Assembly (NCBI GenBank): GCA_963807675.1
Contig: CAWECP010000012.1
Span: 62,001-126,000, forward strand
Direction of reading: 5' to 3'
Source of the DNA: Bog-473 sp963807675
Lineage (GTDB): Bacteria; Actinomycetota; Acidimicrobiia; Acidimicrobiales; RAAP-2
Length of the DNA stretch: 64,000 nt
The notes under the pieces were generated by a model. It saw only the letters and a program-made list of their open reading frames with translations. It had not been told where the DNA came from and ran no database searches. How positions within the stretch are numbered: the first letter of the stretch is position 1; every line of letters starts with the position of its first letter. The position numbers and the translations under genes are program-made. Below, one piece after another: positions 34,970 to 45,945 of this stretch.

Positions 34970-34999
34970 GGCGCCCCAACCCTACGACCTGGACGGAGG

Positions 35000-37238
35000 T
35001 CAGCCGCCCGGCACCTCCGTCGTGGTGGTCGTGGTCGGCGTGGCCGCCTTCTGGCCCGGCGTGGTCGTCGTGGTCGTGGTGGGCGTGCCGAAGGGCGCAT
35101 TGGAGGCCGGGGCGGTCAAGCTCGGCGGGGTCGACGGGGTCGGGGTCTTCACCGGGGTGATCGGGTTGGAGACGAGGTAGTCGAAGATGTTGCGCACCAG
35201 CGGCGCCGCGGCGTCGGCGCCGTAGCCGCCCTGGTCGATGACGGCCAGGACCAGGTACTGCGGGTTCGGGTTGGGGCCGAAGGCGACGAACCAGCTGTTG
35301 GGCTCGAGGCCGGTCGCGTTCGAGGCGGTGCCCGTCTTGCCGGCCAGGTTCCACGAGGCGGGGAAGCCCTCGAAGTCGGCGTACGCCGTGCCCGCCCGGC
35401 TCGAGACCACGCCCTCGAAGCCCGCCAGCATGGCGGCGTAGTTGGCCGGCGAAATGGTGACGTGCCCGGTCACCTGCGGCGCGATCTTCTTGACCACCTT
35501 GCCGGTGGTCGAGTCGACGATCTCCGAGGCCACCTGCGGTGCGTAGCGGGTGCCGGTCTGGGTGGTGGCCGACCAGTTGGCGAAGGTCGAGTAGGACACC
35601 GCCTGCTCAATCGGCGTGAGCACGGTCTCGCCCTGCCCGAACGCCATCTCGACGTTGTCGCCGGTGAACCACGACGGCGTATTGGGAAAGCCCTTGGGCG
35701 CCTCGGCGTGCAGCTTGGCCCGGGTCGAGGTAGCTGTCGACCCGGCCCTGCGCCTCGCCCGGCAGGTCGATGCCGGTGATCGTCCCCTCCCCGTAGGCGG
35801 TCGCCTCGTTCTGGATGGGCGTGTCGCCGTACTGGGCGCGGTCGTCCCAGAAGGTGGCGCCGAGGTTGTAGAAGAACGAGTCACTCGATGCCGTCAGCGC
35901 GGTCGACACGTCATAGGTGCCGCCGCTGTCGCCCGGGTCGTCGTGGAGGATGCAGCCGGTGTCGTCGACGACGCCGGGCGCCGGGCAGCCGGGGATCTTG
36001 AAGCTGCCGGTGTCGACGTAGGGCGTGGTCGTACTGATGAGGCCGTCCTGCAGGGCGGCGGTGGCCGTGACGAGCTTGAACGTCGACCCCGGCGTGTACA
36101 GGCCTTCGATGGCGTCGTCGTTCTCGGCCCCGCTGGCCGAGAGCGTGGCGTAGTTGGCCGAGGAGATCCCGCCCACCCACTCGTTCAGGTCGTAGGTCGG
36201 GAAGGAGGCCAGCGCCAGGACCTGGCCGTTCTGGGGGTCCATCACCACGACGGCCCCGTTCGGGGCCGGCGGGATGCGGTTGTCCACCGTGTCGAGGGTG
36301 TGCCGGTCGGTGAGAATCTGGTTCTGGAGGTCGGCCTGGACCACCTGCTGGAGGTCGGTGTCGATGTTGAGCACCACGGTGTCGCCGATCTGGGGCGCCG
36401 TCGTGCTGAGCGTGCCCACCACGTTGCCGCTGGCGTCCACCGACAAGGCCTGGCGCCCGTCCACCCCACGGAGGTAGGGCTCGTACTGCGCCTCGATGCC
36501 GGCCAGGCCGATCTGGCTCCCCTGGGTGTAACCCTGGTTCGGGTGGGCGGCCAGGTAGGAGGAGGTGATCTGGCCCACGTAGCCCAGGACGTGGGTCGCC
36601 GTCGTCCCGGCCTGGGGGTAGGTGCGCTGTGTCACGCTCTGCACGCTGACGCCGGGGTACTGGGCCTGGTGCGTCTGCAGGTACTGCACCGTGGACAGCG
36701 AGACGCCGCTCGCCACGGGCACCGGCTCGTAGGGGCTGTACTGCACGTTGTTGACCGCCGTCTGCACCTGCTTGGGCGTCTCGCCCACCAGTGCGGCCAC
36801 CATGCCGATGATGCCCGGGTTCTGTGCCGCCTCTTCTCGCGACAGCAGGATCTCCTCCTGCGGGGTGTTCGACACCAGGACGGTGCCGTTGCGGTCGACG
36901 ATCTCGCCGCGCGGGGCCTGGATGCTCACCACCCGCACCTGGTTGCGCGTCACCGCGGCGGCGTAGGTCTTGCCGTCGATCACCTGCAGCGTCCACAACC
37001 GCAGGATCAGCACGCCGAAGAGGACGAGCACCACGACCCCGACCACGCGCAGGCGCAGGTTGGGCCGCGAGTCCTCCTCCTCGGGCGAACCGACGATGGA
37101 GGCCACGTTGACCGACTTGCGCGGCCGCATGCGCGGCTGGCGCGCGTCGGTGCGCCAGGAGGAGCGCCGCGCCGGGCGGTTCGAGGGCTTGGGGTGGAGG
37201 CGGTCGCCGCGGATGGGGTGGCGGAGTGTCCTCTTCAC
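35000..37238 (-). CDS. mrdA: Penicillin-binding protein 2, with apparent frameshift
   Basis: The rod-complex transpeptidase that cross-links side-wall peptidoglycan. From GTG 37238 (overlapping mreD as GTGA) come a basic cytoplasmic tail, one membrane helix ('VVGVVVLVLFGVLILRLWTL'), the pedestal, 'TPGSTFKLV' (S-x-x-K) and 'SSDSFFYNLG' (S-x-N-like). At about 35719-35724 the frame shifts: one extra base in CCCGGG. 'KLHAEAPKGFPNTPSWFTGD' and the essential 'LAGKTGTASN' motif follow in the other frame, then a Thr/Pro-rich tail. Without correction the product would lack the KTG motif. As the gene is normally vital for rod shape, a sequencing error is the simplest reading. rodA, its usual partner, is not adjacent. 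Confidence 0.9.
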
Positions 37239-37786
37239 CAGAGCCTGCTGTCGGCCTGGGCCGCGACGAGCGAGCGCCGGTTGCCCTCCCCGACCAGGGC
37301 CCACCGCATGAGCCGGCTGACCGGGAGGACGCACACCAGGCTGGCCACACCGACCACCGCGAAGAGGGTCAAGAAGTTGACTTGCACCATTTGCTGCTGT
37401 CCCAGGATCGCGCCGAGCACGGCGAACAGCATGTCCGCTCCCACGGTCCCGGTCAGCGCGGCCACCGGCTTCAGCCAGGCCGCCCGGGGGTCGACCGCCT
37501 GCGTCAGGGACCCCACGGCGTACCCGAGGAGGCAACCCACCAGGGCGGACAGGCCGAAGGGCGTCGGGAGCGTCAGGTCGAAGGCCAGCCCGGACCAGAA
37601 CCCCACCATGGCGCCCGTCTCGGGCCCGTCGAGCAGGGCGGCGGTGATCGGCAGCAGCCACAGCAGGTCCGGGTGGTAGCCGCCGACGCGCAACGCCACC
37701 ATGATCGTCTGCTGCACCATCAGGACGACGAAGATCACGAAGGCCAGGCGGAGCATGGAGCGGCCCGTCACGTCGGCGGCTCCCAC
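37235..37786 (-). CDS. mreD: Rod shape-determining protein MreD
   Basis: A 183-residue integral membrane protein of the elongasome with about five hydrophobic spans ('LRLAFVIFVVLMVQQTIMVA', 'LLWLLPITAALLDGPETGAM', 'FLTLFAVVGVASLVCVLPVS'). Sequence conservation in MreD is low; the call rests on topology plus position between mreC and mrdA. Its ATG overlaps mreC by 19 bases and its stop overlaps the mrdA start. Confidence 0.88.
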   Translation of the reverse strand: MGAADVTGRSMLRLAFVIFVVLMVQQTIMVALRVGGYHPDLLWLLPITAALLDGPETGAMVGFWSGLAFDLTLPTPFGLSALVGCLLGYAVGSLTQAVDPRAAWLKPVAALTGTVGADMLFAVLGAILGQQQMVQVNFLTLFAVVGVASLVCVLPVSRLMRWALVGEGNRRSLVAAQADSRLW

Positions 37787-38598
37787 TGCACCACGTCGAC
37801 GTAGGCCAGCTGGGACAGGTCGGCCGCCGGGTCGACGGTGATGGACTCCTGGCTGGCTCCGGCCTCGTTGTGGAACGACTGCACGGTGGCCACCGGGATG
37901 CCGGACGGGAACGAGGCCGCCTGCAGGCCGCTCGTGTACAGGATCTGGCCCTTGTGCACCGGCGTGTGCGGGGGCACCAGGTCGAGTGTCATGTCGTTCC
38001 CCGGCCCCTGCCCGTCGACGATGCCGGTCAGCTGGTTGCCGAAGGTCACGCCGACCTTGGACTGGCCGTCGGTGATGAGCTGCACCACGCAGGTGTGGTG
38101 GAAGGACTGGATGACCTGGCCCACCAGGCCGCCGGCGCCGACCACCGGGTAGCCGACGTCGACCCCGTCGGCCCGTCCCTTGTTCAACGTGATGGTGGCG
38201 GTGAAGTTCGACAGGTTCAGGACCACCGTCTGGGCCGGCACCGTCGTCAGCGACTGCAGGAAGGGCAGGTTCTCGAGCGCCATCAGCTGGCGCAGCTGCG
38301 TCTGCTCGAAGCCGCGCTCGGCCTGGTTGGCCCGCAGCTGCCCGATGACCTTCTCGAGCTGCTCGTTCTGCGACTGCACGGAGCCGTAGTCGAAGGCACC
38401 GGCGAAGAAGTGGCCGATGGGGTTGATGATGTCCACGATCCCCTGGCGCAACGGGGAGTAGACGTCGTTGGCCACCGACTTGATCCCCGAGGTCAGGCTG
38501 TGTGTCCGCCCGTTCTGGTCGAGCGAGATCAGCGACAGCGAGACGATGACGAGGACGATCACCGTCAGGGTGCGGCGCGAACGCCTGGTCCGGGCCAC
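37768..38598 (-). CDS. mreC: Rod shape-determining protein MreC
   Basis: A 276-residue bitopic protein that links cytoplasmic MreB to periplasmic synthases. It has an N-terminal anchor ('TLTVIVLVIVSLSLISLDQN'), a coiled-coil segment ('QSQNEQLEKVIGQLRANQAE') and the beta-barrel core with 'TITLNKGRADGVDVGYPVVG' and 'GGLVGQVIQSFHHTCVVQLI', typical for the family. It lies 13 bases after mreB. mreB-mreC-mreD-mrdA are probably one operon. Confidence 0.94.
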   Translation of the reverse strand: MARTRRSRRTLTVIVLVIVSLSLISLDQNGRTHSLTSGIKSVANDVYSPLRQGIVDIINPIGHFFAGAFDYGSVQSQNEQLEKVIGQLRANQAERGFEQTQLRQLMALENLPFLQSLTTVPAQTVVLNLSNFTATITLNKGRADGVDVGYPVVGAGGLVGQVIQSFHHTCVVQLITDGQSKVGVTFGNQLTGIVDGQGPGNDMTLDLVPPHTPVHKGQILYTSGLQAASFPSGIPVATVQSFHNEAGASQESITVDPAADLSQLAYVDVVQWEPPT

Positions 38599-38611
38599 CC
38601 AGGGGAAACCG

Positions 38612-39643
38612 TCAGCGTGTGGAAGTGGTGATCAGCACCCGCTTCAGCGCTTCGAACTCTTCCAGGCACTGCCCGCTGCCCACGGCGACGCAGTTCAGCG
38701 GGTCCCGGGCCACGACGATCGGCATGCCCGTCTCGTGCTGGAGCCGGGCCTCGAGCCCGTGCAACAGCGCCCCGCCCCCGGTCAGCACGATCCCCTGCTC
38801 CATGATGTCGGCCGCCAGCTCGGGCGGCGTCCGGTCCAGGGTGACCTTGACCGCGTCGATGATGGCCGACACGGGCTCTTCGATGGAGCGGCGGATCTCC
38901 TCGGTGGAGACGACGATGGTCTTGGGCAGACCGCTCACGAGGTCGCGCCCACGGATCTCCGCGTGCAGCTCCTGCTCGAGCGGGTACGCAGAGCCGAGCG
39001 TGATCTTTATCTCCTCCGCCGTGCGCTCACCGAGGGCCAAGCTGAACTCCTTCTTCACGAAGGACACGATGGCGTCGTCGAGCTCGTCCCCGCCGATGCG
39101 CACGGACTGGCTCGTCACGATGCCACCGAGCGAAATGACGGCCACCTCGGTCGTGCCGCCACCGATGTCGACCACCATGTTCCCGGTCGGCTCGTGCACC
39201 GGCAGGCCGGCACCGATGGCGGCGGCCATCGGCTCCTCAATGATGTAGGCGCGCCGCGCCCCGGCGTACTCGGCCGCCTCCATGACGGCCCGCCGCTCCA
39301 CACCGGTGATCCCCGAAGGCACGCAGATGACCATGCGCGGCTTGGCGAAGCGGCGCTGGTGCACCCGGTGGATGAAGTAGCGCAGCATCTTCTCGCAGAT
39401 CTCGAAGTCGGCGATGACGCCGTCCTTCAGCGGCCGGATGGCCTGGATGTTCGACGGCGTGCGGCCGATCATGCGTTTCGCCTCGGCGCCCACCGCCAGT
39501 GGCCGGCCGTCCTTGATGTCGACCGCCACCACGGACGGCTCGTTCAGGACGATGCCGCGGCCGCGCACGTAGACCAAGGTGTTCGCGGTTCCGAGGTCCA
39601 CGGCCATATCACGGCCAAGGAGGGAAAGGCGGTTTTCAGCCAT
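38612..39643 (-). CDS. mreB: Rod shape-determining protein MreB
   Basis: Actin-like filament protein that guides side-wall synthesis. The 343-residue protein shows phosphate 1 'MAVDLGTANTLVYVRGRGIV', 'IKDGRPLAVGAEAKRMIGRT', phosphate 2 'NMVVDIGGGTTEVAVISLGG', and the adenosine motif 'GIVLTGGGALLHGL'. ATG start with GGAGAA upstream. Its presence predicts a rod-shaped cell. The 174-base gap to ndk contains a hairpin and probably the promoter. Confidence 0.97.
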   Translation of the reverse strand: MAENRLSLLGRDMAVDLGTANTLVYVRGRGIVLNEPSVVAVDIKDGRPLAVGAEAKRMIGRTPSNIQAIRPLKDGVIADFEICEKMLRYFIHRVHQRRFAKPRMVICVPSGITGVERRAVMEAAEYAGARRAYIIEEPMAAAIGAGLPVHEPTGNMVVDIGGGTTEVAVISLGGIVTSQSVRIGGDELDDAIVSFVKKEFSLALGERTAEEIKITLGSAYPLEQELHAEIRGRDLVSGLPKTIVVSTEEIRRSIEEPVSAIIDAVKVTLDRTPPELAADIMEQGIVLTGGGALLHGLEARLQHETGMPIVVARDPLNCVAVGSGQCLEEFEALKRVLITTSTR

Positions 39644-39693
39644 AAGTCATTCTCCACCGTGGGGGTCCAGTGGGCTCCCGGCGACGCCGGCAG

Positions 39694-39720
39694 CCCGTAG
39701 ATGCGGCAACAGGCTACGGG
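39694..39720. terminator. Hairpin between ndk and mreB
   Basis: CCCGTAG and CTACGGG form a perfect 7-bp stem around a 13-base loop in the gap between ndk (ends 39818) and mreB (starts 39643), both on the minus strand. It may end ndk transcription or belong to the mreB leader. No T-run follows, so the call is weak. Confidence 0.35.
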
Positions 39721-39817
39721 AAGGCGGGACCCATCACAAGGCGGACACGGGCGTGCACGCGTCCCAGCGGAATTTTCGCCTGCCGTCAGGGAGACCCGCC
39801 TCCCGTTGCCGGCCGGC

Positions 39818-40231
39818 CTACGGAGCCAGGTCGGGGAAGAACAGCGCGATCTCGCGTGCCGCCGACTCGTGCGAGTCGGACCCGTGCACGAGGTTCTCCG
39901 TCGTCTCGATCCCCAGGTCGCCGCGGATGGTGCCGGGCGCCGCCTCCGCCGGGTTGGTGCTGCCCATCATGAGACGCACCACGGCGAAGGTGTCCTTGGG
40001 TCCCTCGATCACCATGAGGAGCGACCGCGAGCGAGTGATGAACGTCACCAGGTCGACGAAGAACGGCTTCTCGGCGTGCTCGGCGTAGTGGGTCTCGGCC
40101 ACCTCCTTGGAGATGGTCCGGAGCTCGGCCGCCACCAGGCGCAGCTTCTTGCGTTCCAGGCGCGACAGGATCTCACCGGCCAGGCCGCGCTCGACGCCGT
40201 CGGGCTTCACGATCACCAGGGTGCGGTCCAC
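39818..40231 (-). CDS. ndk: Nucleoside-diphosphate kinase
   Basis: Ndk transfers the gamma phosphate between nucleoside triphosphates and diphosphates. The 137-residue protein starts 'MDRTLVIVKPDGVERGLAGE', has the usual 'ERKKLRLVAAELRTISKEVA', 'VRLMMGSTNPAEAAPGTIRG' and the catalytic histidine in 'ENLVHGSDSHESAAREIALF'. Fully conserved. It follows folC by 50 bases, an arrangement common in actinobacteria (clpX/valS-folC-ndk). Confidence 0.97.
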   Translation of the reverse strand: MDRTLVIVKPDGVERGLAGEILSRLERKKLRLVAAELRTISKEVAETHYAEHAEKPFFVDLVTFITRSRSLLMVIEGPKDTFAVVRLMMGSTNPAEAAPGTIRGDLGIETTENLVHGSDSHESAAREIALFFPDLAP

Positions 40232-40281
40232 GAGTTGTGGACACTACACCGCAGCCGCCCGAGCTCCCCTCGGCGCCGGGC

Positions 40282-41637
40282 TCAGCGCCCGGCGCCCTCC
40301 CACGGCACGGCCGAAGCCAGCGCGTCCGCCCGCGCCGCGCCGACGACGTAGAGCGAACCGGCGACGACGACGAGCCCGTCGGCGTCGACCATGCCGCGCG
40401 CCAGGCGAAGCGCGTCGCGGACGTCGGGCGCGGTGGAGACGTTCAGCCCGAGCGCGCGCGCCGCCTCGGCCACGGCGGCCACCGGCATGGCGCGCGGCGA
40501 GTCGGGCGCACAGGCGACGACGGCTGCCACGCCGGCGGAGGCCAGCGGCGCCAGCATGGCCGAGGGGTCGCGGCCCGAGAGCATGCCCACCACCGCCACC
40601 GTCGCACCTTCGACCGCGAACTCGTCGCGCAGCGCGTCGCCCAACGTCGCCATGCCCGCCGCGTTGTGCGCGCCGTCGACCAGCAACAGCGGCCGCCGAC
40701 CCAACACCTCGAGCCGTCCCGGCACGCGCACTGAGGCGAACGCCTCGTCCACCACGTCGGGCGACAGCGGCTCGTCGAAGAAGGCCTCGGCCGCCGCCAG
40801 CGCGACGGCCGCGTTGGTCCCCTGGTACGCCCCGTGCAGCGGGACCACCACCTCGTCGTAGCGGCCCGCCGGCGTCCACAGCGTGACCAGGCGGCCCCCG
40901 ACGGCCACCCGGTTGGACTCCACGCCGTAGTCCCGCCCGGCCACCCAGACCGGGCCGGCGCCCACCTCGGCGGCGTGGGCCTCGACGATATCGAGCAGGT
41001 CAGGGGCCAATTCCCCCACCACGACCCGGCTCCCGGGCTCCATGATCCCCGACTTGTCCGCCGCAATGCCCTCCAGCGTCGGCCCCAACACGTCGGTGTG
41101 GTCGAAGCTCACGTTGGTCAGCACGGCCACGTCGCCGTGCACCACGTTCGTGCAGTCCCACGTGCCGCCCAGCCCGACCTCGATCACCATGGCGTCGACG
41201 GCCTCCGTGGCGAACCACGACAGCGCCGCCCCGGTCAACAGCTCGAAGCGCGTCAGGCGCTCGGGCAGGAGCGACTCCAGCAGCGCCATCTCGGTCAGCA
41301 CCTCGGTGAACGAAGCGTCGTCGATCGGCTCGCCGTTGCGGGCGATGCGCTCGGCCACGGTGTGGAGGTTGGGGCTGGTGTAGGTCCCCACGCTCAGCCC
41401 CTTGGCCATGAAGAGCGCGGTGAGCATGGCCGACGTCGACCCCTTGCCGTTGGTGCCCGTGACGTGTACCGACGGAATGGAGTCCTGCGGCTCGCCCAGC
41501 AGCGCGGTCAGCGCGCACATGCGCTCCAGCGTGGGCACGGCGCGACGGCGCGGCATGTTCGACTCGAAGTCGATGTGGCCGTCGAGCCAGGCCAGCGCCT
41601 CGCCCAGGCTGCCGAAGGGCACCAACGAATCGGCCAC
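40282..41637 (-). CDS. folC: Folylpolyglutamate synthase/dihydrofolate synthase
   Basis: FolC adds glutamate to dihydropteroate and folates. The 451-residue protein has the Mur-ligase-like P-loop 'VHVTGTNGKGSTSAMLTALF', 'GTYTSPNLHTVAERIARNGE', 'EVGLGGTWDCTNVV', 'NVSFDHTDVLGPTLEGIAAD' and the C-terminal 'RPLLLVDGAHNAAGM'. I choose the GTG at 41637 ('VADSLVPFGSLGEALAWLDG') because longer frames overlap clpX and are not conserved. It starts 56 bases after clpX ends. Confidence 0.94.
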   Translation of the reverse strand: MADSLVPFGSLGEALAWLDGHIDFESNMPRRRAVPTLERMCALTALLGEPQDSIPSVHVTGTNGKGSTSAMLTALFMAKGLSVGTYTSPNLHTVAERIARNGEPIDDASFTEVLTEMALLESLLPERLTRFELLTGAALSWFATEAVDAMVIEVGLGGTWDCTNVVHGDVAVLTNVSFDHTDVLGPTLEGIAADKSGIMEPGSRVVVGELAPDLLDIVEAHAAEVGAGPVWVAGRDYGVESNRVAVGGRLVTLWTPAGRYDEVVVPLHGAYQGTNAAVALAAAEAFFDEPLSPDVVDEAFASVRVPGRLEVLGRRPLLLVDGAHNAAGMATLGDALRDEFAVEGATVAVVGMLSGRDPSAMLAPLASAGVAAVVACAPDSPRAMPVAAVAEAARALGLNVSTAPDVRDALRLARGMVDADGLVVVAGSLYVVGAARADALASAVPWEGAGR

Positions 41638-41693
41638 GGCCAGCGGCTCCGGTGGGTGCTCCGGCTGCGGTTCCGGCGTCGGGAACGGCCGGG

Positions 41694-42971
<1,278 letters not shown>

Positions 42972-43006
42972 CCGATCGCTCCCCGTCCCGTCCCGTCCCC
43001 GACGTC

Positions 43007-43660
43007 CTACGCGGCGCCGATGGCCTCGAGCGGAGCCACCGTGCGGGCCGTGATGACCTCGTCGATGATGCCGTAGGTCACGGCCTCCTCCGCCGTCATG
43101 ATGAAGTCGCGGTCCGTGTCCTGGGCCACCTTCTCCTGGGTCTGGCCCGTGTCCTCGGCCAGCATCCCCGAGAGCAGGTCGCGCATGCGGAGGATCTCCT
43201 TGGCCTGCAGCTCGATGTCGCTCGCCTGACCCTCGACCCCGCCCCAGGGTTGGTGCAGCAGGATGCGGGCGTGCGGCAGGGCGAAGCGCTTGTCCTTGGC
43301 CCCGGCGGCCAGCAGCACGGCGGCGGCCGAGGCGGCCTGCCCGAAGCAGAAGGTCGACACGTCCGCCTTGATGAACTTCATCGTGTCGTAAATGGCGAAG
43401 AGCGCCGTGATCTCCCCGCCGGGCGAGTTGATGTAGAGGTGGATGTCCTTGTCCGGTTCCTCGGATTCGAGGAAGAGCATCTGCGCGCAGATCAGGTTCG
43501 CCACGGCGTCGTCCACCGGCGTACCGAGGAAGATGATGCGCTCACGCAGCAGCCGCGAGTAGAGGTCGTAGGCGCGCTCGCCGCGGTTCGACGACTCGAT
43601 GACGGTCGGGACCAGATAGTTGTAGGCCTTCAACCGCTCCCCCGGACTCTGCATGCTCAC
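43007..43660 (-). CDS. clpP: ATP-dependent Clp protease proteolytic subunit
   Basis: The serine-protease chamber of ClpXP. The 217-residue protein carries 'NRGERAYDLYSRLLRERIIF', 'DIHLYINSPGGEITALFAIY', the catalytic Ser in 'FCFGQAASAAAVLLAAGAKD', His in 'RILLHQPWGG' and Asp in 'QDTDRDFIMTAEEAVTYGII'. The usual 'SMGA' after the Ser is 'SAAA'. Only one clpP copy is seen here, whereas many actinobacteria have two in tandem. The ATG overlaps the tig stop (ATGA). Confidence 0.96.
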   Translation of the reverse strand: MSMQSPGERLKAYNYLVPTVIESSNRGERAYDLYSRLLRERIIFLGTPVDDAVANLICAQMLFLESEEPDKDIHLYINSPGGEITALFAIYDTMKFIKADVSTFCFGQAASAAAVLLAAGAKDKRFALPHARILLHQPWGGVEGQASDIELQAKEILRMRDLLSGMLAEDTGQTQEKVAQDTDRDFIMTAEEAVTYGIIDEVITARTVAPLEAIGAA

Positions 43661-45033
43661 TCGCTCTCGTCCTCCTCGTCCCCGCCGACCGTCTCGGCCT
43701 CTTCGTCCTCGTCCGAGGCGTCCACCCTGAGGTCATCCCGGGACATCGGGTTGCCCTCCTCGTCGAAGAGTGCAACGTGGTCCAACAGCCACTCCAGCGC
43801 CTTGCTCTTCCGTAGCTCCGAGCGTACCGCGCCCGTCCGGCCACTTGTGTCGAGTTGGCGGCGCAGGTCGTCGGGCGTGGTCCCGAAGCGCTCGGCCATT
43901 CTCGTTATTTCGGCATCGAGCTCCTCGTCACTGAGCGTGACCTCCTCGGCCTCGACCAGGGCCCGCAACGCCAGATCGGCCTTCACGGCCGCCTCGGCGT
44001 CCACCCGCACGGCCGCCAGCAGCTCGTCGGGCGACGTGCCCGTGGCCTGGAAATACTCGGCCAGGCCCATCTTCTGGGCCTCCAGGCGGTGCTGCAAGTC
44101 GTGCAGGCGCTCGTTCACCTCGGCGTCCACCAGGACCTCGGGCACGGCGTCCTGGGCCACCAGCCCGGAGAGCGCCTCGATCGACTTCTGGCGCAGCGCC
44201 ATCTGGCTCTGGATCAGCTTCACCTGCCCGATCCGCTTCTCTATGTCGGCCCGCAATTCTGACACGGTGTCGAATTCGGAGCTCTCGGAGGCCCACTCGT
44301 CGGTCACCTCCGGCAAGCGCTTCACCTTCACCTCCTTGACGAGCACGCGGAACGCCACCCGCTCGTCGGGCTCGGCGGGGTTGGCGGCATCGAACGCGAG
44401 GATGGCGCCGGCCTTGGCGCCGTGCAGCTCGTTGTCGAGCTCGGCCACCACCGTCCCGGTGCCGACCTCGTAGAGATAGTCGTCCACGCCCACCACCTCG
44501 GCGCCCGCTGCGTCCTTGCCGTGCAGGTCGATGGTCACCAGGTCGCCGTCGATGGCCGGGCGGTCCACCACCTCGAGCTCGGCGTCGTTCTCGCGCAGGC
44601 GGTCGATCTGTCGTTGCATTTCGTCGTCGGTCACCACGAGGCCGGGCAGCGTCACCGACAACCCGTCGTGACCGGGGATGGCCACGAGCGGGCGCACCTG
44701 CACCACGGCGTCGAAGGTCACCGCGCCGGCGTCCTCGCCGGCCGTGATGTCGATCTCCGGCTGTGCGATCGGGTCCAGCTCGGTGTCGACCACGGCCTGG
44801 GCGTAGAAGTCGGGCAGCGATTCGCGCAGGGCCTCGGCCCGCAGGGCGCCCGCACCGCCCATGCGCGCCTCGAGTACCTTGCGCGGCACCTTACCGGGAC
44901 GGAAGCCCGGCACGCGCACCTGCTTGGCCAGCGCGCGCACGACGTCGGTCAGCGCGCGGTCGAACTCGGGCTCGTCGATCTCCACGCTCAGGCGGACGAG
45001 GTTTCCCTCCATGGGCTCGGTGGTCGCACGCAT
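43657..45033 (-). CDS. tig: Trigger factor
   Basis: Ribosome-bound chaperone and prolyl isomerase. The 458-residue protein has the ribosome-binding domain with 'FRPGKVPRKVLEARMGGAGA' (the GFRxGKxP signature), a central FKBP-like domain ('DGDLVTIDLHGKDAAGAEV') and the long C-terminal helical arms, then a very acidic tail ('DASDEDEEAETVGGDEEDES'). It is the first gene of the tig-clpP-clpX unit, a near-universal arrangement. Confidence 0.96.
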   Translation of the reverse strand: MRATTEPMEGNLVRLSVEIDEPEFDRALTDVVRALAKQVRVPGFRPGKVPRKVLEARMGGAGALRAEALRESLPDFYAQAVVDTELDPIAQPEIDITAGEDAGAVTFDAVVQVRPLVAIPGHDGLSVTLPGLVVTDDEMQRQIDRLRENDAELEVVDRPAIDGDLVTIDLHGKDAAGAEVVGVDDYLYEVGTGTVVAELDNELHGAKAGAILAFDAANPAEPDERVAFRVLVKEVKVKRLPEVTDEWASESSEFDTVSELRADIEKRIGQVKLIQSQMALRQKSIEALSGLVAQDAVPEVLVDAEVNERLHDLQHRLEAQKMGLAEYFQATGTSPDELLAAVRVDAEAAVKADLALRALVEAEEVTLSDEELDAEITRMAERFGTTPDDLRRQLDTSGRTGAVRSELRKSKALEWLLDHVALFDEEGNPMSRDDLRVDASDEDEEAETVGGDEEDESE

Positions 45034-45093
45034 CGGAAGTCGACCACTCTACCGGTCACCCCCGATGCCGCCGCACGGCGCCCCGCGCGTGCG

Positions 45094-45945
45094 TCAGAAC
45101 ATGAAATTCATTGCGCCGAGCACCGTCCGGGCGACGGCCGCGTCCCCCTCGACGCCGATCCCCCCGGCGGCCTCCACCTGTGCCGCCTCGGCCCGGCCGC
45201 AGCCGAGGCGCACGAAGTCGATGCTCGACATCGACAGCGTGACCGTCGGCGACACGTCGCCGCCGACGGGCCGGGCCCGGGCGCCTTCGACGGCGACGGT
45301 GAAGGTACGCGCGTCGTCACCGGGGCCCGCCACGTCGAAGCGCACCGCGGTGCCGTCGGCGCAGCCGGCCTGCTTGCCCACCACGAAACCCATGGCCCCC
45401 TGCACGCGGTCGAGCGACAGCGCCGAGGCCCGGTTGCCGCTCCCGCCGGGCCGGTCGAGGGCGTGCCGCACGTCCTGCTCGTGCACCCAGCAGTCGAAGG
45501 CCCGCACCTCCATGAACTCGGCGTGGGGCCGCGGGCCGACCGGGCTCCATCCGACCGCCGCCCACTGCTCCTCGGTCAGCTCGTCCAACTGGGCCAGGCG
45601 CTGCCGGGTGACCTGGACGAACTCGGCCCGCACCTCGGTGCCGGACCGGGGGCGGCGCACGGCGATCCAGGCCTCGTTGCTGCGGGCGAAGTCGTTCTTC
45701 ACGTGGTCGCCCACCGGCCCGTCCCACTCGGGCGCCGGCTCGCCCATGATGGTGCGCTCGATCGCGATCAAATGCGAGAGGTGGTCCTTGACGTCCCAGC
45801 CGGGGCACTCGGTGGGCAGCGCCCACTCGGTGTCCGACAGCTCGTAACAGACCTCGGCCAGCCCGCCCCAGGTTTCTGCCAGAGCGTCTCGGGCGGCCCG
45901 CCCGACCTCCAGCCAACCCCTCTGACCTGCGCTGTTGTCCGTCAT
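45094..45945 (-). CDS. Maleylpyruvate isomerase-family (mycothiol-dependent DinB-like) protein
   Basis: A 283-residue protein with an N-terminal MDMPI/DinB-like four-helix domain ('LSDTEWALPTECPGWDVKDH' followed by LSHL; conserved His and 'HEQDVRHALDRPGG') and a C-terminal SCP2-like lid domain. Such enzymes use mycothiol, the thiol of actinobacteria, for isomerase, detoxification or transferase reactions. The ATG at 45945 ('MTDNSAGQRGWLEVGRAARD') is preferred; a longer frame begins at 45990. It precedes tig but has its own 60-base gap. Substrate unknown. Confidence 0.87.
   Translation of the reverse strand: MTDNSAGQRGWLEVGRAARDALAETWGGLAEVCYELSDTEWALPTECPGWDVKDHLSHLIAIERTIMGEPAPEWDGPVGDHVKNDFARSNEAWIAVRRPRSGTEVRAEFVQVTRQRLAQLDELTEEQWAAVGWSPVGPRPHAEFMEVRAFDCWVHEQDVRHALDRPGGSGNRASALSLDRVQGAMGFVVGKQAGCADGTAVRFDVAGPGDDARTFTVAVEGARARPVGGDVSPTVTLSMSSIDFVRLGCGRAEAAQVEAAGGIGVEGDAAVARTVLGAMNFMF

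Noticed and set aside
35000..35884. A separate gene for the KTG-containing half of PBP2
   Set aside because: Its N-terminal part overlaps mrdA in another frame with Arg/Ser/Thr-rich nonsense; conserved sequence starts exactly where the other frame loses it.
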